A stretch of DNA of 12,659 nucleotides. It comes from JACDCY01 sp964350145 (GTDB lineage: Bacteria > Gemmatimonadota > Gemmatimonadetes > Gemmatimonadales > Gemmatimonadaceae). Numbering within the stretch: the stretch's first letter is position 1; each line of letters starts with the position of its first letter. Where the stretch lies: NCBI GenBank assembly GCA_964350145.1, contig CAYGJL010000059.1, positions 1 through 12,659 of the forward strand, in the 5' to 3' direction. The translations under genes and the position numbers were made by a program. Shown here in pieces: positions 1 to 6,748 of the stretch. Below the pieces are notes generated by a model that saw nothing but the letters and a program-made list of their open reading frames with translations, was not told the origin of the DNA and searched no databases.

Positions 1-678
1 ATGGGCCGTCCGCCCGTGATCCAGGGCGCCATCGGCACGCGCGGGCAGATAACGATGGGCGGGCAGGATCTGGCCGCCGCGCAGGACCTCGCGCTCGTGC
101 TGCGCGCCGGCGCGCTGCCGGTCCCGCTCAAGATCGTGGAGTCGGGGACAATCGGGGCGAGCCTCGGCCAGGACGCGGTGCAGCAGGGAGTCCGCGCCGG
201 GATTCTCGGGCTCGCGCTCGTGATTCTGATAATGGTCGTGTACTACAAGCTGTCGGGCGTGTTCGCGGTGGGCGGGCTTATCGTCTACACGCTGATCACG
301 CTCGCGATTCTCGCGTCGTTCGGCGCGGTGCTCACGCTGCCGGGTATCGCGGGCTTCGTGCTCTCCATAGGCATGGCGCTCGACGCCAACTTCCTGATCT
401 TCGAGCGGACGCGCGAGGAGATGGACGCGGGCAAGACCCCGCGCGCGGCGATAGACGAGGGCTTCCAGCACGCCTGGAGCGCGATCATAGACACGCACGT
501 GACCACGGCGCTGACCGCCGCGATCCTGTACCAGTTCGGCACCGGTCCCGTCCAGGGATTCGCGGTAGCGTTGCTCGCGGGAATCGGGGCCTCGCTCGTC
601 AGCGCCATTTTCGTGGTGCGGACGTTCTTCCTCATCTGGCTACACCGTACCGGCGGAATCAAGCCGGTCAGCATCTAA
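1..678 (+). CDS. secD: Protein translocase subunit SecD, C-terminal part (5' end outside window)
   Basis: This is the C-terminal part of SecD, the inner-membrane partner of SecF that uses the proton gradient to help pull exported proteins through SecYEG. About 225 residues are visible. The ATG at base 1 is probably internal, because full SecD is usually 500 residues or more and the fragment begins inside the periplasmic domain (GRPPVIQGAI, then GALPVPLKIVE). The conserved block EsGTIGASLGQDAVQQG precedes a cluster of hydrophobic segments. The signature GMALDANFLIFERTREE lies near fragment residues 124-140 and the AIDEGFQHAWSAIIDTHVTT block follows. The stop codon overlaps the secF ribosome binding site (AAGGGA, 677-682), so the two genes are almost certainly co-transcribed and translated together. 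Confidence 0.95.
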   Translation: MGRPPVIQGAIGTRGQITMGGQDLAAAQDLALVLRAGALPVPLKIVESGTIGASLGQDAVQQGVRAGILGLALVILIMVVYYKLSGVFAVGGLIVYTLITLAILASFGAVLTLPGIAGFVLSIGMALDANFLIFERTREEMDAGKTPRAAIDEGFQHAWSAIIDTHVTTALTAAILYQFGTGPVQGFAVALLAGIGASLVSAIFVVRTFFLIWLHRTGGIKPVSI

Positions 679-685
679 GGGACAC

Positions 686-1684
686 ATGCTTCGCGTACTG
701 CACAACACGAAAATCGATTTTATCCGCCTGTGGCGCGTGTCCACGGCGTTCTCGCTGCTGCTGATCGTTCCCGGGCTGATCTGGATCGCGATCAGCGGGT
801 TTCACTACAGCATCGAGTTCACCGGCGGCACGCTCAAGCGGATCCAGTTCACCGATCCGCCGCCGAGCGTGTCCGACGTCCGCTCCGCGATGGCGGAAGG
901 CGGCCTGCCGCAGGTGGAGATCCAGACCTTCGGCAGTCCCAACGAGCTGATCATGCGAGCGCAGGATCCGCAGACCGTCGCGCAGCAGGACGCCGGCGCG
1001 GAAGTCGTGTCGCGGCAGATTACCGCCGCGCTCGACGCGAAATTCGGGGCGGACAAGTACGAGGTGCTCCTCACCGAGGGAGTCGGGCCGAAGGTGGGTA
1101 GCGAGCTCCGGCGGAATGCCATGATCGCGCTGGCGATCGCTTTCCTGACGACGCTCATATATCTGGCGTGGCGGTTCGAGTGGCGGTTCGGGCTCGCCGC
1201 CGTGCTCGCGACGGTCCACGATATTCTCGCGACGCTGGCCTTCATGAAGTACATGAACCTCGAGATCTCGCTGTTCGTCGTCGGAGCGCTGCTGACGGTG
1301 ATCGGTTACTCGCTGAACGACACGGTCGTAGTGTTCGACCGCGTGCGCGAGAACCTGAAGAAGTTTCCGAAGACGGGCCTGTACGACTTGCTCAACCGGT
1401 CGGTGAACGAGACGCTGCCGCGGACCGTGCTCACCGGATCCACGACGCTGGCCACGCTGCTGTCGCTGCTCATCTTCGGCGGCACGGTGATCCGGCCGTT
1501 CGCCTGGGTCCTGACCTGGGGAATCATCATCGGAACGTTCAGCTCGGTGTACGTGGCCGGGCCGCTGCTGCTGTGGATCAATCACAAGTGGCCGCGGCAC
1601 GCCGCGGCGAGCGGCCGCGCGGACCGGCTGGCCCAGGCCACGCGGCAGTCCGAGCGTGACACGAGGCCGGCCCCGGTCAGATGA
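686..1684 (+). CDS. secF: Protein translocase subunit SecF
   Basis: SecF (332 aa) forms the SecDF complex in the inner membrane and supports late steps of Sec export. An N-terminal transmembrane helix (about residues 18-38) is followed by the family motif FTGG (45-48) and a periplasmic domain. GVGPKVGSELRR then leads into a membrane bundle with GYSLNDTVVVFDRVREN and NRSVNETLPRTVLTGSTT, the diagnostic SecF blocks. The length is normal for the family. The start ATG at 686 is 7 bases after the secD stop and has an AAGGGA Shine-Dalgarno sequence. The last ~25 residues are basic and low in complexity and overlap a possible early GTG (1656) of the next gene. Confidence 0.96.
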   Translation: MLRVLHNTKIDFIRLWRVSTAFSLLLIVPGLIWIAISGFHYSIEFTGGTLKRIQFTDPPPSVSDVRSAMAEGGLPQVEIQTFGSPNELIMRAQDPQTVAQQDAGAEVVSRQITAALDAKFGADKYEVLLTEGVGPKVGSELRRNAMIALAIAFLTTLIYLAWRFEWRFGLAAVLATVHDILATLAFMKYMNLEISLFVVGALLTVIGYSLNDTVVVFDRVRENLKKFPKTGLYDLLNRSVNETLPRTVLTGSTTLATLLSLLIFGGTVIRPFAWVLTWGIIIGTFSSVYVAGPLLLWINHKWPRHAAASGRADRLAQATRQSERDTRPAPVR

Positions 1685-1703
1685 CGCGAGCGCGGGCAGC
1701 GGG

Positions 1704-2426
1704 ATGACCACACCGGTCGGCGCCCGCAGCCCGGCGGCAAGCTCGTCCGCGCCGCCCCACTGGAAGCGCATGTGGGGCAACGTGGTGTTCCGCACGGTCA
1801 TCTATTACGCGCTGCTGGTCGGCGTCGCGGCGCTCACCTGGGAGTACCTCCCGCCGACGGACGTCGGCGGCGCCGGAAGCGACGGCCACGCGCTGACGGG
1901 GAGCGCCGACATCATCGCCAGGATCGCCGACGATTCGCTCACGCTGTCGGTGTTTCTCGCGATGGCGACCGCCGTGCTCGTGTCCATTCCGGTGGCGTGG
2001 ATCTACACCTTCACGCGCCAGAAGCGCGGATTCCAGCAGTCAGTGGTGCAGATGCTCGTGCTGCTGCCGCCGGTCGTGGCCGGAATCGTGATGCTGGTCA
2101 AACACAGCCTCGCGCTCGCGTTCAGCCTGGCCGGCGCGGCCGCGGCCGTCCGCTTCCGCAACCCCGATTACCGCTTGCCGATCACGACGGTGCGGCAGCG
2201 TCTCTTTCGCGGCTACTGCGCTCCGCCGGAGCAGTTCGCCCGGGTGTTCGCGCTGTTCAACGAGCAGAAGCCCGCGATCTACGCGCTGTACTCCGACCAC
2301 GTCGGCCGTCTCATGAATCTCGACGTCGCGCGCCGCACGCTCGAGTACTTCGACGATTTCTACGAGATGATAAACGACCCCAGGCGGGCGGCCGATCTCG
2401 TCCGGAGCTGCAGGCAGGCGCAATAG
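1704..2426 (+). CDS. DUF4956-like membrane protein, apparently truncated and fused to an unrelated C-terminal tail
   Basis: Function unknown. In this reading (240 aa) there are hydrophobic segments at about residues 32-49, 80-102, 114-132 and 134-149. The stretch VVAGIVMLVKHSLALAFSLA followed by GAAAAVRFRN matches the core of DUF4956 membrane proteins. In that family the VRFRN block normally continues with a K-D-P/T-K-D motif and more membrane helices. Here it changes abruptly at about base 2160 into a soluble, charged tail (RQRLFRGYC, FALFNEQKPAIYALYSDH, RRTLEYFDDFYEMINDP). An internal deletion joining two genes would explain this. ATG 1704 was chosen because it follows the secF stop by 19 bases; GTG 1656 would overlap secF. 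The gene lies between secF and tatD on the same strand. DUF4956 membership rests on recalled motif resemblance. Confidence 0.7.
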   Translation: MTTPVGARSPAASSSAPPHWKRMWGNVVFRTVIYYALLVGVAALTWEYLPPTDVGGAGSDGHALTGSADIIARIADDSLTLSVFLAMATAVLVSIPVAWIYTFTRQKRGFQQSVVQMLVLLPPVVAGIVMLVKHSLALAFSLAGAAAAVRFRNPDYRLPITTVRQRLFRGYCAPPEQFARVFALFNEQKPAIYALYSDHVGRLMNLDVARRTLEYFDDFYEMINDPRRAADLVRSCRQAQ

Positions 2427-2437
2427 CGGTCGGCGCC

Positions 2438-3211
2438 GTGGACACCTTCATTGACAGTCACGCGCACCTCGTTGACGCGGCGTTCGATTCCGACGGGGAC
2501 GAGGTGATCGAGCGCGCGCGGCAGGCGGGCTGCGCCGGCATCGTCGCGATAGGCACCTCGCCGGCCGACTCCCGCGCGGCGCTCGAGCTCGCGCACGGGA
2601 ACCCCGGTTTTGTGTATGCCACGGCGGGTCTCCACCCGCACGACGCGGCCTCGTTCGAGCCGGCCCGCGACGCTGCGCTGATCCGCGAGCTGCTGGATCA
2701 GGGCGCCGTGGCCGTCGGCGAGTGTGGACTGGACTACCACTACGATCATTCGCCGAGGACCGCCCAGCTCCGCGCGTTCACGGCCCAGCTAGCCATCGCG
2801 GGGGAGCGGCGCAAGCCGGTCGTAGTTCACACGCGCGAAGCCGAAGCGGACATGCAGGCGATAATTCTCGAAGCCGGTGCGGCGGGCGTGCTCGGCGTGC
2901 TGCATTGCTTCACCGGTCCGGCCGCACTCGCCGAGACGGCGCTCGCAGCCGGCTGGTACGTCTCCTTCGCCGGGATCGTGACGTTCAAGAAATGGGACGG
3001 GAACGATCTCATACGGGCGGTGCCCAACGACCGGATCCTCGTCGAGTCCGATTCACCCTACCTCGCGCCCGTCCCGCACCGCGGCAAGCGCAACGAGCCC
3101 GCGTACGTGAGCCTTACTTTGGCCAAAGTCGCCGCGGCCCGCGGCCTGTCCGTCTCGCAGATGGCCGCGCTCGTGACCGCCAACGCCCGCCTCTTTTTCG
3201 CCTTGCGTTAA
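2438..3211 (+). CDS. tatD: TatD family metal-dependent hydrolase (3'-5' DNA exonuclease type)
   Basis: TatD proteins are cytoplasmic metal-dependent TIM-barrel hydrolases; E. coli TatD is a Mg-dependent 3'-5' exonuclease acting on single-stranded DNA. The 257-residue product has normal family length and the full metal-site set: DSHAHL (H8, H10), GLHPHD, GECGLDYHYD (E95), VVHTRE (H131), LHCFTG (H156) and ESDSPYLAP (D205). The start is GTG 2438, 11 bases after the preceding stop; it places DSHAHL at the very N-terminus as in other members, and no better start exists nearby. The three preceding genes are on the same strand with short gaps, suggesting one transcript. Exact substrate cannot be told from sequence. 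Confidence 0.93.
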   Translation: MDTFIDSHAHLVDAAFDSDGDEVIERARQAGCAGIVAIGTSPADSRAALELAHGNPGFVYATAGLHPHDAASFEPARDAALIRELLDQGAVAVGECGLDYHYDHSPRTAQLRAFTAQLAIAGERRKPVVVHTREAEADMQAIILEAGAAGVLGVLHCFTGPAALAETALAAGWYVSFAGIVTFKKWDGNDLIRAVPNDRILVESDSPYLAPVPHRGKRNEPAYVSLTLAKVAAARGLSVSQMAALVTANARLFFALR

Positions 3212-3221
3212 GCTCGCGGCC

Positions 3222-3249
3222 GGCAGCTAGCTGCTGGTAGCTCGCAGCT
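3222..3249 (+). repeat. Degenerate heptanucleotide tandem repeat, 4 units (GGYAGCT-like)
   Basis: Four consecutive 7-base units read GGCAGCT, AGCTGCT, GGTAGCT and CGCAGCT, starting 10 bases after the tatD stop. The units are degenerate but keep an exact 7-base register with a shared GCT ending. It lies in the 135-base gap between tatD and ridA, which holds no gene. The repeat is also partly self-complementary (AGCTAGCT), so a weak hairpin is possible. Confidence 0.55.
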
Positions 3250-3316
3250 TTTCTGTTCTAGGTTGCAGTTTACTGTTCTCGTTCCCCGTGCGAGGTTTGA
3301 TTCAGCGAGCGCGAAG

Positions 3317-3344
3317 CCAATAGCCAACAGCCAATAGCCAATAG
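3317..3344 (+). repeat. Heptanucleotide tandem repeat CCAAYAG x4, ending at the ridA start codon
   Basis: Four perfect-register units: CCAATAG, CCAACAG, CCAATAG, CCAATAG. The partial next unit CC is followed directly by the ridA ATG at 3347, so the repeat occupies the place where a ribosome binding site would be and none is visible. The reverse complement of the same unit (CTRTTGG) recurs at 10459-10486. Confidence 0.9.
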
Positions 3345-3346
3345 CC

Positions 3347-3727
3347 ATGTCCCATACAATCATCCAGACGAGCGACGCCCCCGCCGCCATCGGTCCTTAT
3401 TCGCAGGCGGTGATCGCGGGCGGCTTTCTCTTCACCGCGGGCCAGATCGCGCTCGATCCGCAGAGCGGACAGGTGGTGGATGGCGGCATCGTCGAGCAGA
3501 CGGAGCGCGTCATGACCAACCTCGCGGCGGTGCTGAAGGAAGCGGGTACGGATTGGGGCAGCGTCGTGAAGACGACGGTCTATCTCCACGACATGGCCGA
3601 CTTCCGCGAGATGAACGAGGTGTACGGCCGCTGGCTCGGCGAGGCGCGGCCGGCCCGCTCGACCGTCCAGGCGGCGGGACTTCCGCGCGCCGTGCTCGTC
3701 GAGATCGACGTCGTCGCCAAGGTCTAG
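3347..3727 (+). CDS. ridA: RidA family 2-iminobutanoate/2-iminopropanoate deaminase
   Basis: RidA (YjgF/YER057c/UK114 family) proteins are small trimeric cytosolic enzymes that hydrolyse reactive enamine/imine intermediates released by PLP enzymes such as threonine dehydratase. The 126-residue product matches the family length. Visible signatures are APAAIGPYSQAV near residues 11-22, GGFLFTAGQIALDP, the catalytic-pocket arginine R104 in PARSTVQ, and GLPRAVLVEIDVVAKV with E119 at the C-terminus. The ATG sits right against a CCAAYAG heptad repeat with no Shine-Dalgarno sequence, so translation may be leaderless or use an unstructured leader. The selD start follows 21 bases after the stop. Confidence 0.95.
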   Translation: MSHTIIQTSDAPAAIGPYSQAVIAGGFLFTAGQIALDPQSGQVVDGGIVEQTERVMTNLAAVLKEAGTDWGSVVKTTVYLHDMADFREMNEVYGRWLGEARPARSTVQAAGLPRAVLVEIDVVAKV

Positions 3728-3748
3728 CGCCGCGGCGAGCGGCCTGTC

Positions 3749-4801
3749 GTGACGGACGAGACCACCGCGAAGACGCGTGAGGAGCTGTTCCGGCTTACCG
3801 CGTTTGCGCGCTGCGCCGGCTGAGCTTCCAAGATGGGTCCAGGGGACCTTGCGGAAGTACTCGCTCCGATTCCGGGCGCGAGCGATGAGAGGATTCTGGT
3901 GGGCCGGGAGACGTTCGACGACGCCGGCGTGTTCCTGCTGTCCGACGAGCTCGCACTCGTGCAGACGGTGGATTTCTTCGCGCCGATCGTGGACGACCCG
4001 TACACGTTCGGGCAGATCGCGGCCGCGAACGCGCTGTCTGACGTGTACGCCATGGGCGGACAGCCGCTGACCGCGCTCAACATCGTCGCGTTCCCGAACG
4101 ACAAGCTGCCGCTCGCGGTACTCACGGACATTCTCCGGGGTGGCCTCGACAAGGTGCACGAAGCCGGCGCCCACATCATCGGCGGGCACACGATACTGGA
4201 CGACGAGGTCAAGTACGGTCTGGCCGTGACCGGCCGCGCGCACCCGAAGTTCCTGCTGACCAACTCCGGTGCCAGGCCGGGCGACAAGCTCATTCTTACG
4301 AAGCCGCTGGGCACGGGCATACTCGCCACGGCCATCAAGCGGGGCGAGCTCACGCCGTCCGCGCAGAGCGAGGTCCTCGCGTCCATGACGAGGCTCAACG
4401 GCGGTGCCAGCCGCGCCGCGCTCGCCGTCGGTTCCCGCTGCGCGACCGATGTCACCGGCTTCGGCCTGCTGGGCCACACGTCGCATGTCGCGCGTGCGAG
4501 CGGCGTGACACTGCGATTCGCCGTCGGATCCATTCCCGTGTTCGCCGGCGCCACCGAAGCGTGGGCGCGGGGAATCAGGACCGGCGGCGCCGAGAGAAAT
4601 CTCGAGTACGTGCAACCGCTCGTGGATTGGGGCACCTCGACCGACGCGCAGCGCGCGCTGCTCGTGGACCCTCAGACTTCGGGCGGGTTACTCGTTGCCG
4701 TGGGGCCGGACCGCGCCGCCACCTATCTTTCGAAAGTCGCGGGCGCAGTCGAGGTGGGTACCGTCACGGAGCGAGCCGAATTTGCGATCGTGCTGCAATA
4801 G
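3749..4801 (+). CDS. selD: Selenide, water dikinase SelD, itself a selenoprotein (Sec25 encoded by TGA 3821-3823)
   Basis: SelD makes selenophosphate from selenide and ATP, the selenium donor for Sec-tRNA synthesis. From GTG 3749 the frame reads VTDETTAKTREELFRLTAF, then ARC-A-G-[TGA]-A-S-K-M-G-P-G. This is the SelD active-site loop (C/U-x-x-K) with Sec at position 25 and the essential Lys at 28. Read through, the protein is 350 residues, matching about 347 in E. coli. An ATG at 3833 would discard the active site. Downstream blocks fit the family: RETFDDAGVF, VQTVDFFAPIVDDPYTFGQI, ANALSDVYAMGGQP, IIGGHTILDDEVKYGLAVTG, ATDVTGFGLLGH and DPQTSGGLL. The RidA stop at 3725-3727 is in this frame, so the start must lie after it. 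A SECIS-like hairpin follows the TGA, and selC is 4 bases beyond the stop. Confidence 0.93.
3825..3857 (+). promoter_or_regulatory. Bacterial SECIS-like hairpin in selD
   Basis: Directly after the TGA codon (3821-3823) the mRNA can fold into a two-part stem: CTTCC (3825-3829) with GGAAG (3853-3857), and GGTCC (3836-3840) with GGACC (3844-3848), closed by an AGG loop and separated by a small asymmetric internal loop. Bacterial SECIS elements lie within the coding sequence just 3' of the UGA and present a short G-containing apical loop to SelB about 20 nt downstream. Here the loop is 18-20 nt after the UGA. The fold is seen by eye; SelB binding is inferred. Confidence 0.75.
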
Positions 4802-4805
4802 ACGC

Positions 4806-4902
4806 GGGGGTGGATGGGGCCTGGTGGCTTCCCCAGTCTTCAAAACTGGTGTGACCCGACTCAGTCGGGCCGGGTGGGTTCGATTCCCACACTCTCCCGC
4901 CA
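4806..4902 (+). tRNA. selC: tRNA-Sec (anticodon TCA)
   Basis: A 97-base selenocysteine tRNA with all hallmark features. The D stem is an extended 6 bp (GGGGCC 4816-4821 / GGCTTC 4826-4831) with a 4-base loop. The anticodon stem CCAGT/ACTGG carries loop CTTCAAA, anticodon TCA at 4840-4842. The long variable arm has stem CCCGAC/GTCGGG. The T arm is GTGGG-TTCGATT-CCCAC, followed by discriminator G and encoded CCA. The 8-bp acceptor pairs GGGGGTGG (4806-4813) with ACTCTCCC (4891-4898), but with a U-U and a G-A mismatch. The gene is 4 bases after selD, so both selenium genes probably share a transcript. From the anticodon loop onward the sequence is duplicated at 8432-8496. Confidence 0.93.
4838..4902 (+). 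repeat. attL: left 65-bp direct repeat (within selC)
   Basis: This is identical base for base to 8432-8496. It begins exactly at the first base of the anticodon loop (CTTCAAA) and ends at the encoded CCA. The bases flanking the two copies differ on both sides, so these are the true repeat limits. Identity starting in the anticodon loop fits the class of integrases that cross over in or near that loop and restore the tRNA 3' half. Confidence 0.93.
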
Positions 4903-4954
4903 CAACGACTTACGCGATTGTGAGCGCGTGCTGAATCGCTGCTCCACGCGTGAA

Positions 4955-4975
4955 ATTGGTAAGAGAATTGGTAAG
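4955..4975 (+). repeat. Paired direct repeat ATTGGTAAG (left arm-type site candidate)
   Basis: ATTGGTAAG occurs at 4955-4963 and again at 4967-4975, a 12-base register, 52 bases inside the left 65-bp repeat. The same pair with the same register and orientation lies near the right end (8298-8318). Short tandem direct repeats flanking the core are typical of the arm-binding sites of lambda-type integrases. The rest of 4903-5172 contains no convincing gene; two CGTCCC motifs 11 bases apart (5027, 5038) echo the array at the right end. Confidence 0.6.
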
Positions 4976-5089
4976 TCCGCCGCGAATCGTGGTGAAAACC
5001 GTGGTGCGTGAGGCCGCGATGCTATCCGTCCCGAACGCGTCCCGGATGTGTGGGCGGCACGCGCCACTCACGGAACCGGCAGGCCGACA

Positions 5090-5124
5090 AAGACCGACTA
5101 TAGCGATTGGCTGTAAGCGGTCTT
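5090..5124 (-). terminator. Weak hairpin, possible terminator of the 5173-6324 gene
   Basis: AAGACCG (5090-5096) pairs with CGGTCTT (5118-5124) across a 21-base loop. On the minus strand the stem is followed only by a short TTTG run, about 50 bases past the stop of the membrane protein gene. The T-tract is poor, so this is a tentative call. Confidence 0.3.
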
Positions 5125-5172
5125 CGCGCCATCATGCGGGGGAAACCACGCAGTTAACGGGATGGCTAGACG

Positions 5173-6324
5173 CTAGTTCTCAAGCATCTGTAGCTTGAAG
5201 AGGCGAACCCTAATGTCAGCCTGCCGAAGGGTCCACGAAAGTCCCTCATTCGTGGCGTCCATTGTGCCGACATACGTGTCTGAAATTCGGAGCAGATTAT
5301 TGAGTGTCGGCGCACGGTAGGCGTCGTCCATTGCATCCAACAGCGCGCTCGCTGAGTCGATGACGGCCCGTTCTAGCTGAATCCCGGTCAGTGTAGTTTG
5401 GAACCGCGCGCGCGAAGCCGCAGAATCAAGACGGACCGCTTCACTTTGCAGGGAGTTGCGGAAGACGCTGCGGCGACTCACCCAATTCAGGACCGCCTGT
5501 TCTCTGTCGGCCCGCTCCTGAGCAGAATCGGCGCTCTCGCGCGTCGGGCGGCGCAGGAAGGCTTTCGCCGCCCGTGCCACCTCCGAGTTGCCTGAATTCA
5601 GGAGGTTGAACGACAATCGCGCGGCATTAACCTCTGCGCCAATCGGGTCGAACAATAGTGAGTGGTGGGCGCGAGTCGTATTGCTGGTAGAGAAGGGCGC
5701 CATCAGGCTTTGTGCCGAAGTTGTCCAAAGGACGCCAAGCGTGAGCGATATAGCCGCCGCCGCAGCTCGTTTCCGAAGGCCATCCGTGATGATGAGAGGG
5801 TACGTGACCAGCCATGCGAGCCAATAAATCCATACCGCCACACCCCGAAGCAGAGCGAAGCTGTAGTCCTCAGAGATTATGAAGAGGCCATAGAGGACGA
5901 GTGGTACCGTAAGCCAGACGAACCTGAAGGTGATTGAGAATACAGTCGCTGTCTTTAGTGGCTTCGGCGTGCGGAGTATCGCTCCCAATAGCCAGAACAC
6001 CGGGACGTACACCAGTCCGAGTACGATTTCACCTATCGCTAAACCGATGAGAGCGTACTTGTCCGGCCGAAGGGCGCCGGTAAGCGCCGCCGAAAAAATG
6101 GAAACCTCCACTATCACGAAAGCGGCCGCATAAACGGCGAGCCTTACCCACGTCGTCGTACCGTCTTCGGCTCGGACGATTTGGAGAAAGCGCTTTGGCG
6201 AGAGGACGAATAGCGCGAGCTCCTTCAGGAACCTCGCGACCGGCACGCCCTTAAGTAGGTGCGAAAGGTCCACCTCAATCTCCAGTCCCAGTATGTAATA
6301 GAAGCTGCGGCCCACCAGCCCCAC
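5173..6324 (-). CDS. Multi-pass membrane protein with soluble C-terminal helical domain (Yip1-like N-terminal half), function unknown
   Basis: From GTG 6324 the product is 383 residues. Residues 31-53 (FLKELALFVLSPKRFLQIVR) look like the short cytosolic leader of Yip1-type bacterial membrane proteins. About five hydrophobic helices follow (roughly 61-83, 92-116, 130-151, 158-180, 187-205). The last ~175 residues are hydrophilic, Ala/Arg/Ser-rich and probably helical (LERAVIDSASALLDAMDDAY). I recognise no catalytic motif. The start is uncertain: GTG 6324 lies within a strong hairpin (6319-6349), while GTG 6273 (residue 18) has a better GGAG at suitable spacing. It is the largest gene of the element and follows the 35-aa ORF by 40 bases. 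A link to transport or sensing would be a guess. Confidence 0.75.
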   Translation of the reverse strand: MGLVGRSFYYILGLEIEVDLSHLLKGVPVARFLKELALFVLSPKRFLQIVRAEDGTTTWVRLAVYAAAFVIVEVSIFSAALTGALRPDKYALIGLAIGEIVLGLVYVPVFWLLGAILRTPKPLKTATVFSITFRFVWLTVPLVLYGLFIISEDYSFALLRGVAVWIYWLAWLVTYPLIITDGLRKRAAAAAISLTLGVLWTTSAQSLMAPFSTSNTTRAHHSLLFDPIGAEVNAARLSFNLLNSGNSEVARAAKAFLRRPTRESADSAQERADREQAVLNWVSRRSVFRNSLQSEAVRLDSAASRARFQTTLTGIQLERAVIDSASALLDAMDDAYRAPTLNNLLRISDTYVGTMDATNEGLSWTLRQADIRVRLFKLQMLEN

Positions 6325-6349
6325 CGGCGCGTGGAGCCTTCCGGTGGGG
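6319..6349. promoter_or_regulatory. Strong 9-bp hairpin overlapping the upstream start of the membrane protein gene
   Basis: CCCCACCGG (6319-6327) pairs perfectly with CCGGTGGGG (6341-6349) around a 13-base loop. It lies between the 35-aa ORF and the membrane protein gene and includes the GTG at 6322-6324. In the minus-strand mRNA it could mask that GTG, or act as an attenuator between the two genes. There is no T-tract, so a classical terminator is unlikely. Confidence 0.45.
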
Positions 6350-6364
6350 TGGCCGTGCCGCCAG

Positions 6365-6472
6365 TTACTTCGGCGCCAGGCGGATTACTGTGACGGTGGA
6401 GACGAGCAGCCCGCTCGGGAGCCGCCTCCAGCCATCCAGAATCACCTCGACTGTCTGAGTGGTGTTCAGCAT
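6365..6472 (-). CDS. Small ORF, 35 aa, with a strong ribosome binding site
   Basis: ATG 6472 is preceded on the minus strand by GGAGG with an 8-base spacer, the best Shine-Dalgarno sequence in the element. The product begins MLNTTQTVEVILDGWRRLPS and ends with a short hydrophobic, beta-prone stretch (GLLVSTVTVIRLAPK). The frame stays open upstream to 6601, but that extension has no ribosome site and looks non-coding. The stop is 40 bases before the membrane protein gene on the same strand. It may be a small protein in its own right or a leader peptide for the downstream gene. I recognise no family. Confidence 0.5.
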   Translation of the reverse strand: MLNTTQTVEVILDGWRRLPSGLLVSTVTVIRLAPK

Positions 6473-6576
6473 AGTCGGGTCCTCCAGGTTGAGCGGGTTT
6501 AAGGGGTCTTGCAGGGCGCCCGCGCACGGAGTAGCGTTCAGTTGCGAGGCTGACGCATCTGTGCAGGGTCCTGTTT

Positions 6577-6602
6577 GTTGCCGGACGCTCGTTCCCGGCA
6601 AC
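6577..6602. repeat. 8-bp inverted repeat (hairpin) upstream of the 35-aa ORF
   Basis: GTTGCCGG (6577-6584) pairs perfectly with CCGGCAAC (6595-6602) around a 10-base loop. It is about 105 bases upstream of the 35-aa ORF on its strand, so it may lie in that gene's leader or promoter region. No clear T-tract follows on either strand. Confidence 0.45.
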
Positions 6603-6642
6603 CAAGGCCATGATTCAAGTTCAGGTGCTCAAGCTTGATTTC

Positions 6643-6678
6643 GCAAACCCGATGGCCCGCATAGGCTGTCGGGTTTGT
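6643..6678. terminator. 10-bp inverted repeat (terminator-like hairpin)
   Basis: GCAAACCCGA (6643-6652) pairs with TCGGGTTTGT (6669-6678), nine Watson-Crick pairs and one G-T, around a 16-base loop. It lies 40 bases from the previous hairpin in the gene-poor middle of the element. A loose T-containing tail (GCTTTC) follows on the + strand. Termination is possible but unproven. Confidence 0.35.
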
Positions 6679-6748
6679 GCTTTCATGTAGGGAGACGAAA
6701 CGAGTTGTCCCGAATCGCAGCCCTACCGACTACCGCCGTACTGGCTTT

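Noticed and set aside
668..1801. 377-aa minus-strand open frame opposite secF
   Set aside because: It is an Arg/Glu/His-rich shadow frame of a high-GC gene; secF on the + strand has full family motifs and a ribosome site.
3302..4615. 437-aa minus-strand open frame opposite ridA and selD
   Set aside because: Composition is typical of antisense shadow frames and it spans two well-identified genes plus a heptad repeat.
3833..4801. SelD starting at ATG 3833 (322 aa)
   Set aside because: It would lack the catalytic Cys/Sec and Lys; the upstream in-frame part matches the SelD N-terminus and the TGA is explained as Sec.
4695..4934. Open frames reading through the selC gene
   Set aside because: These overlap the 3' end of selD and a structured tRNA; no family match and no ribosome site.
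4903..5011. Integrase C-terminal remnant (REIGKRIGKSAANR) after attL
   Set aside because: The tail resembles some integrase ends, but no catalytic motif is present and the DNA repeat pattern at both ends fits arm-type sites better; kept only as the alternative explanation.
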